In this document: positions 63,934 through 64,000 of the stretch, piece after piece
Layout of the letters: every line of letters starts with the position of its first letter
Numbering within the stretch: the stretch's first letter is position 1
Origin: Indolivaga macrotermitis
GTDB taxonomy: Bacteria > Bacteroidota > Bacteroidia > Bacteroidales > Dysgonomonadaceae
Direction: 5' to 3'
Assembly (NCBI RefSeq): GCF_900128985.1
Contig: NZ_FQUC01000008.1
Span: forward strand, 117,889-181,888
Length of the DNA: 64,000 nucleotides
Translations under genes and position numbers: made by a program
Notes under the pieces: model-generated
What the model saw: only the letters and a program-made list of their open reading frames with translations
What the model was told of the DNA's origin: nothing
The model's database searches: none

Positions 63934-64000
63934 CCCCCCCAAAGTTGGACAATAAATTATTAACTATATTTAGATTGAGTTCGGTATTTTACCGGGCTCA
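63927..64000 (-). mobile_element. IS3-family insertion sequence, one end only
   Basis: The left end TGAAGTGCCCCCCC followed by AAAGTTGGACA resembles terminal inverted repeats of IS3-group elements in Bacteroidetes. The transposase ends 33 bases inside and reads leftward. The rest of the element, its other end and any target duplication lie beyond the window. Confidence 0.7.
63960..64000 (-). CDS. IS3-family transposase, C-terminal fragment
   Basis: On the minus strand the last residues are SPVKYRTQSKYS and a TAA (63960-63962). A terminus of the form (L)SPV-K/E-YRTQ is typical of the integrase-type OrfB transposase of IS3 elements. Only 12 codons are inside the window, so nothing can be said about intactness. 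Confidence 0.6.
   Translation of the reverse strand, partial: SPVKYRTQSKYS

Noticed and set aside
1..64000. CRISPR arrays, rRNA, tRNA genes
   Set aside because: No regularly spaced repeats and no recognisable cloverleaf or rRNA segments were seen by eye; a tRNA scan could still find one missed.

Overview
The window looks like the chromosome of a Bacteroidales bacterium, with Dysgonomonas or Parabacteroides relatives most likely (inference). The evidence is the LpxC-FabZ fusion, an eleven-subunit-type nuo operon with fused NuoC/D and no NuoE, F or G, TonB-receptor-like and OmpP1/FadL-like outer-membrane proteins, and the scarcity of Shine-Dalgarno sites. Many genes are also preceded by TAnnTTTG boxes, the -7 element of Bacteroidetes promoters. 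The backbone has moderate GC. One block (about 27.3-35.5 kb) is clearly more AT-rich.

Layout. 1-7.6 kb: the 5' part of rnr (minus), an unknown secreted protein, an SDR epimerase, an MsbA-like ABC exporter and dnaG. 7.7-14.4 kb (minus): prmA, purD, a membrane protein, lpxD, lpxC/fabZ and lpxA, so mostly early lipid A synthesis. 14.7-22.6 kb (plus): a Trp/Gly/Tyr- and Ser/Arg-rich secreted protein, an OmpP1/FadL-like barrel, panB, topB, a Nudix hydrolase and an unknown protein. 22.6-25.6 kb (minus): a TPR/PD40 protein, an NfeD protein and floA. 25.8-27.3 kb (plus): a methyltransferase, a cobalamin adenosyltransferase and a DUF2795 protein.

27.33-35.51 kb is an integrated mobile element of about 8.2 kb placed exactly at the 3' end of the DUF2795 gene. 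Each boundary carries a 24-base copy of the end of that gene. The two copies differ at four positions, all synonymous. The element encodes a tyrosine integrase, an excisionase-like HTH protein, a small NUMOD3 protein, a gene II/X-like replication initiator, a lipoprotein plus barrel pair and a serine resolvase. Its cargo is a TIR-domain protein translationally coupled to a small multi-TM protein (a candidate abortive anti-phage module), followed by a zinc-ribbon protein and a membrane-anchored protein. It also holds several strong hairpins, including a 128-nt imperfect hairpin that could be a single-strand origin, packaging or res site. No phage structural, Zot or conjugation genes are seen, so the most economical reading is a small integrated rolling-circle-type plasmid or satellite carrying defence cargo.

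35.6-50.6 kb (minus): a TonB-receptor-like barrel, exbB-exbD, then nuoA-B-CD-H-I-J-K-L-M-(extra secreted protein)-N, driven by a good Bacteroidetes promoter and closed by a 15-bp-stem terminator. 50.9-63.9 kb (plus): ilvE, lptB, ruvX, def, two tandem Wza-like export lipoproteins, a Wzc-like tyrosine kinase, a TPR protein, a small membrane protein, and thrS-infC-rpmI-rplT. The window ends inside an IS3-family insertion sequence just after rplT; the last 12 transposase residues are visible on the minus strand.

No tRNA, rRNA or CRISPR array was recognised.
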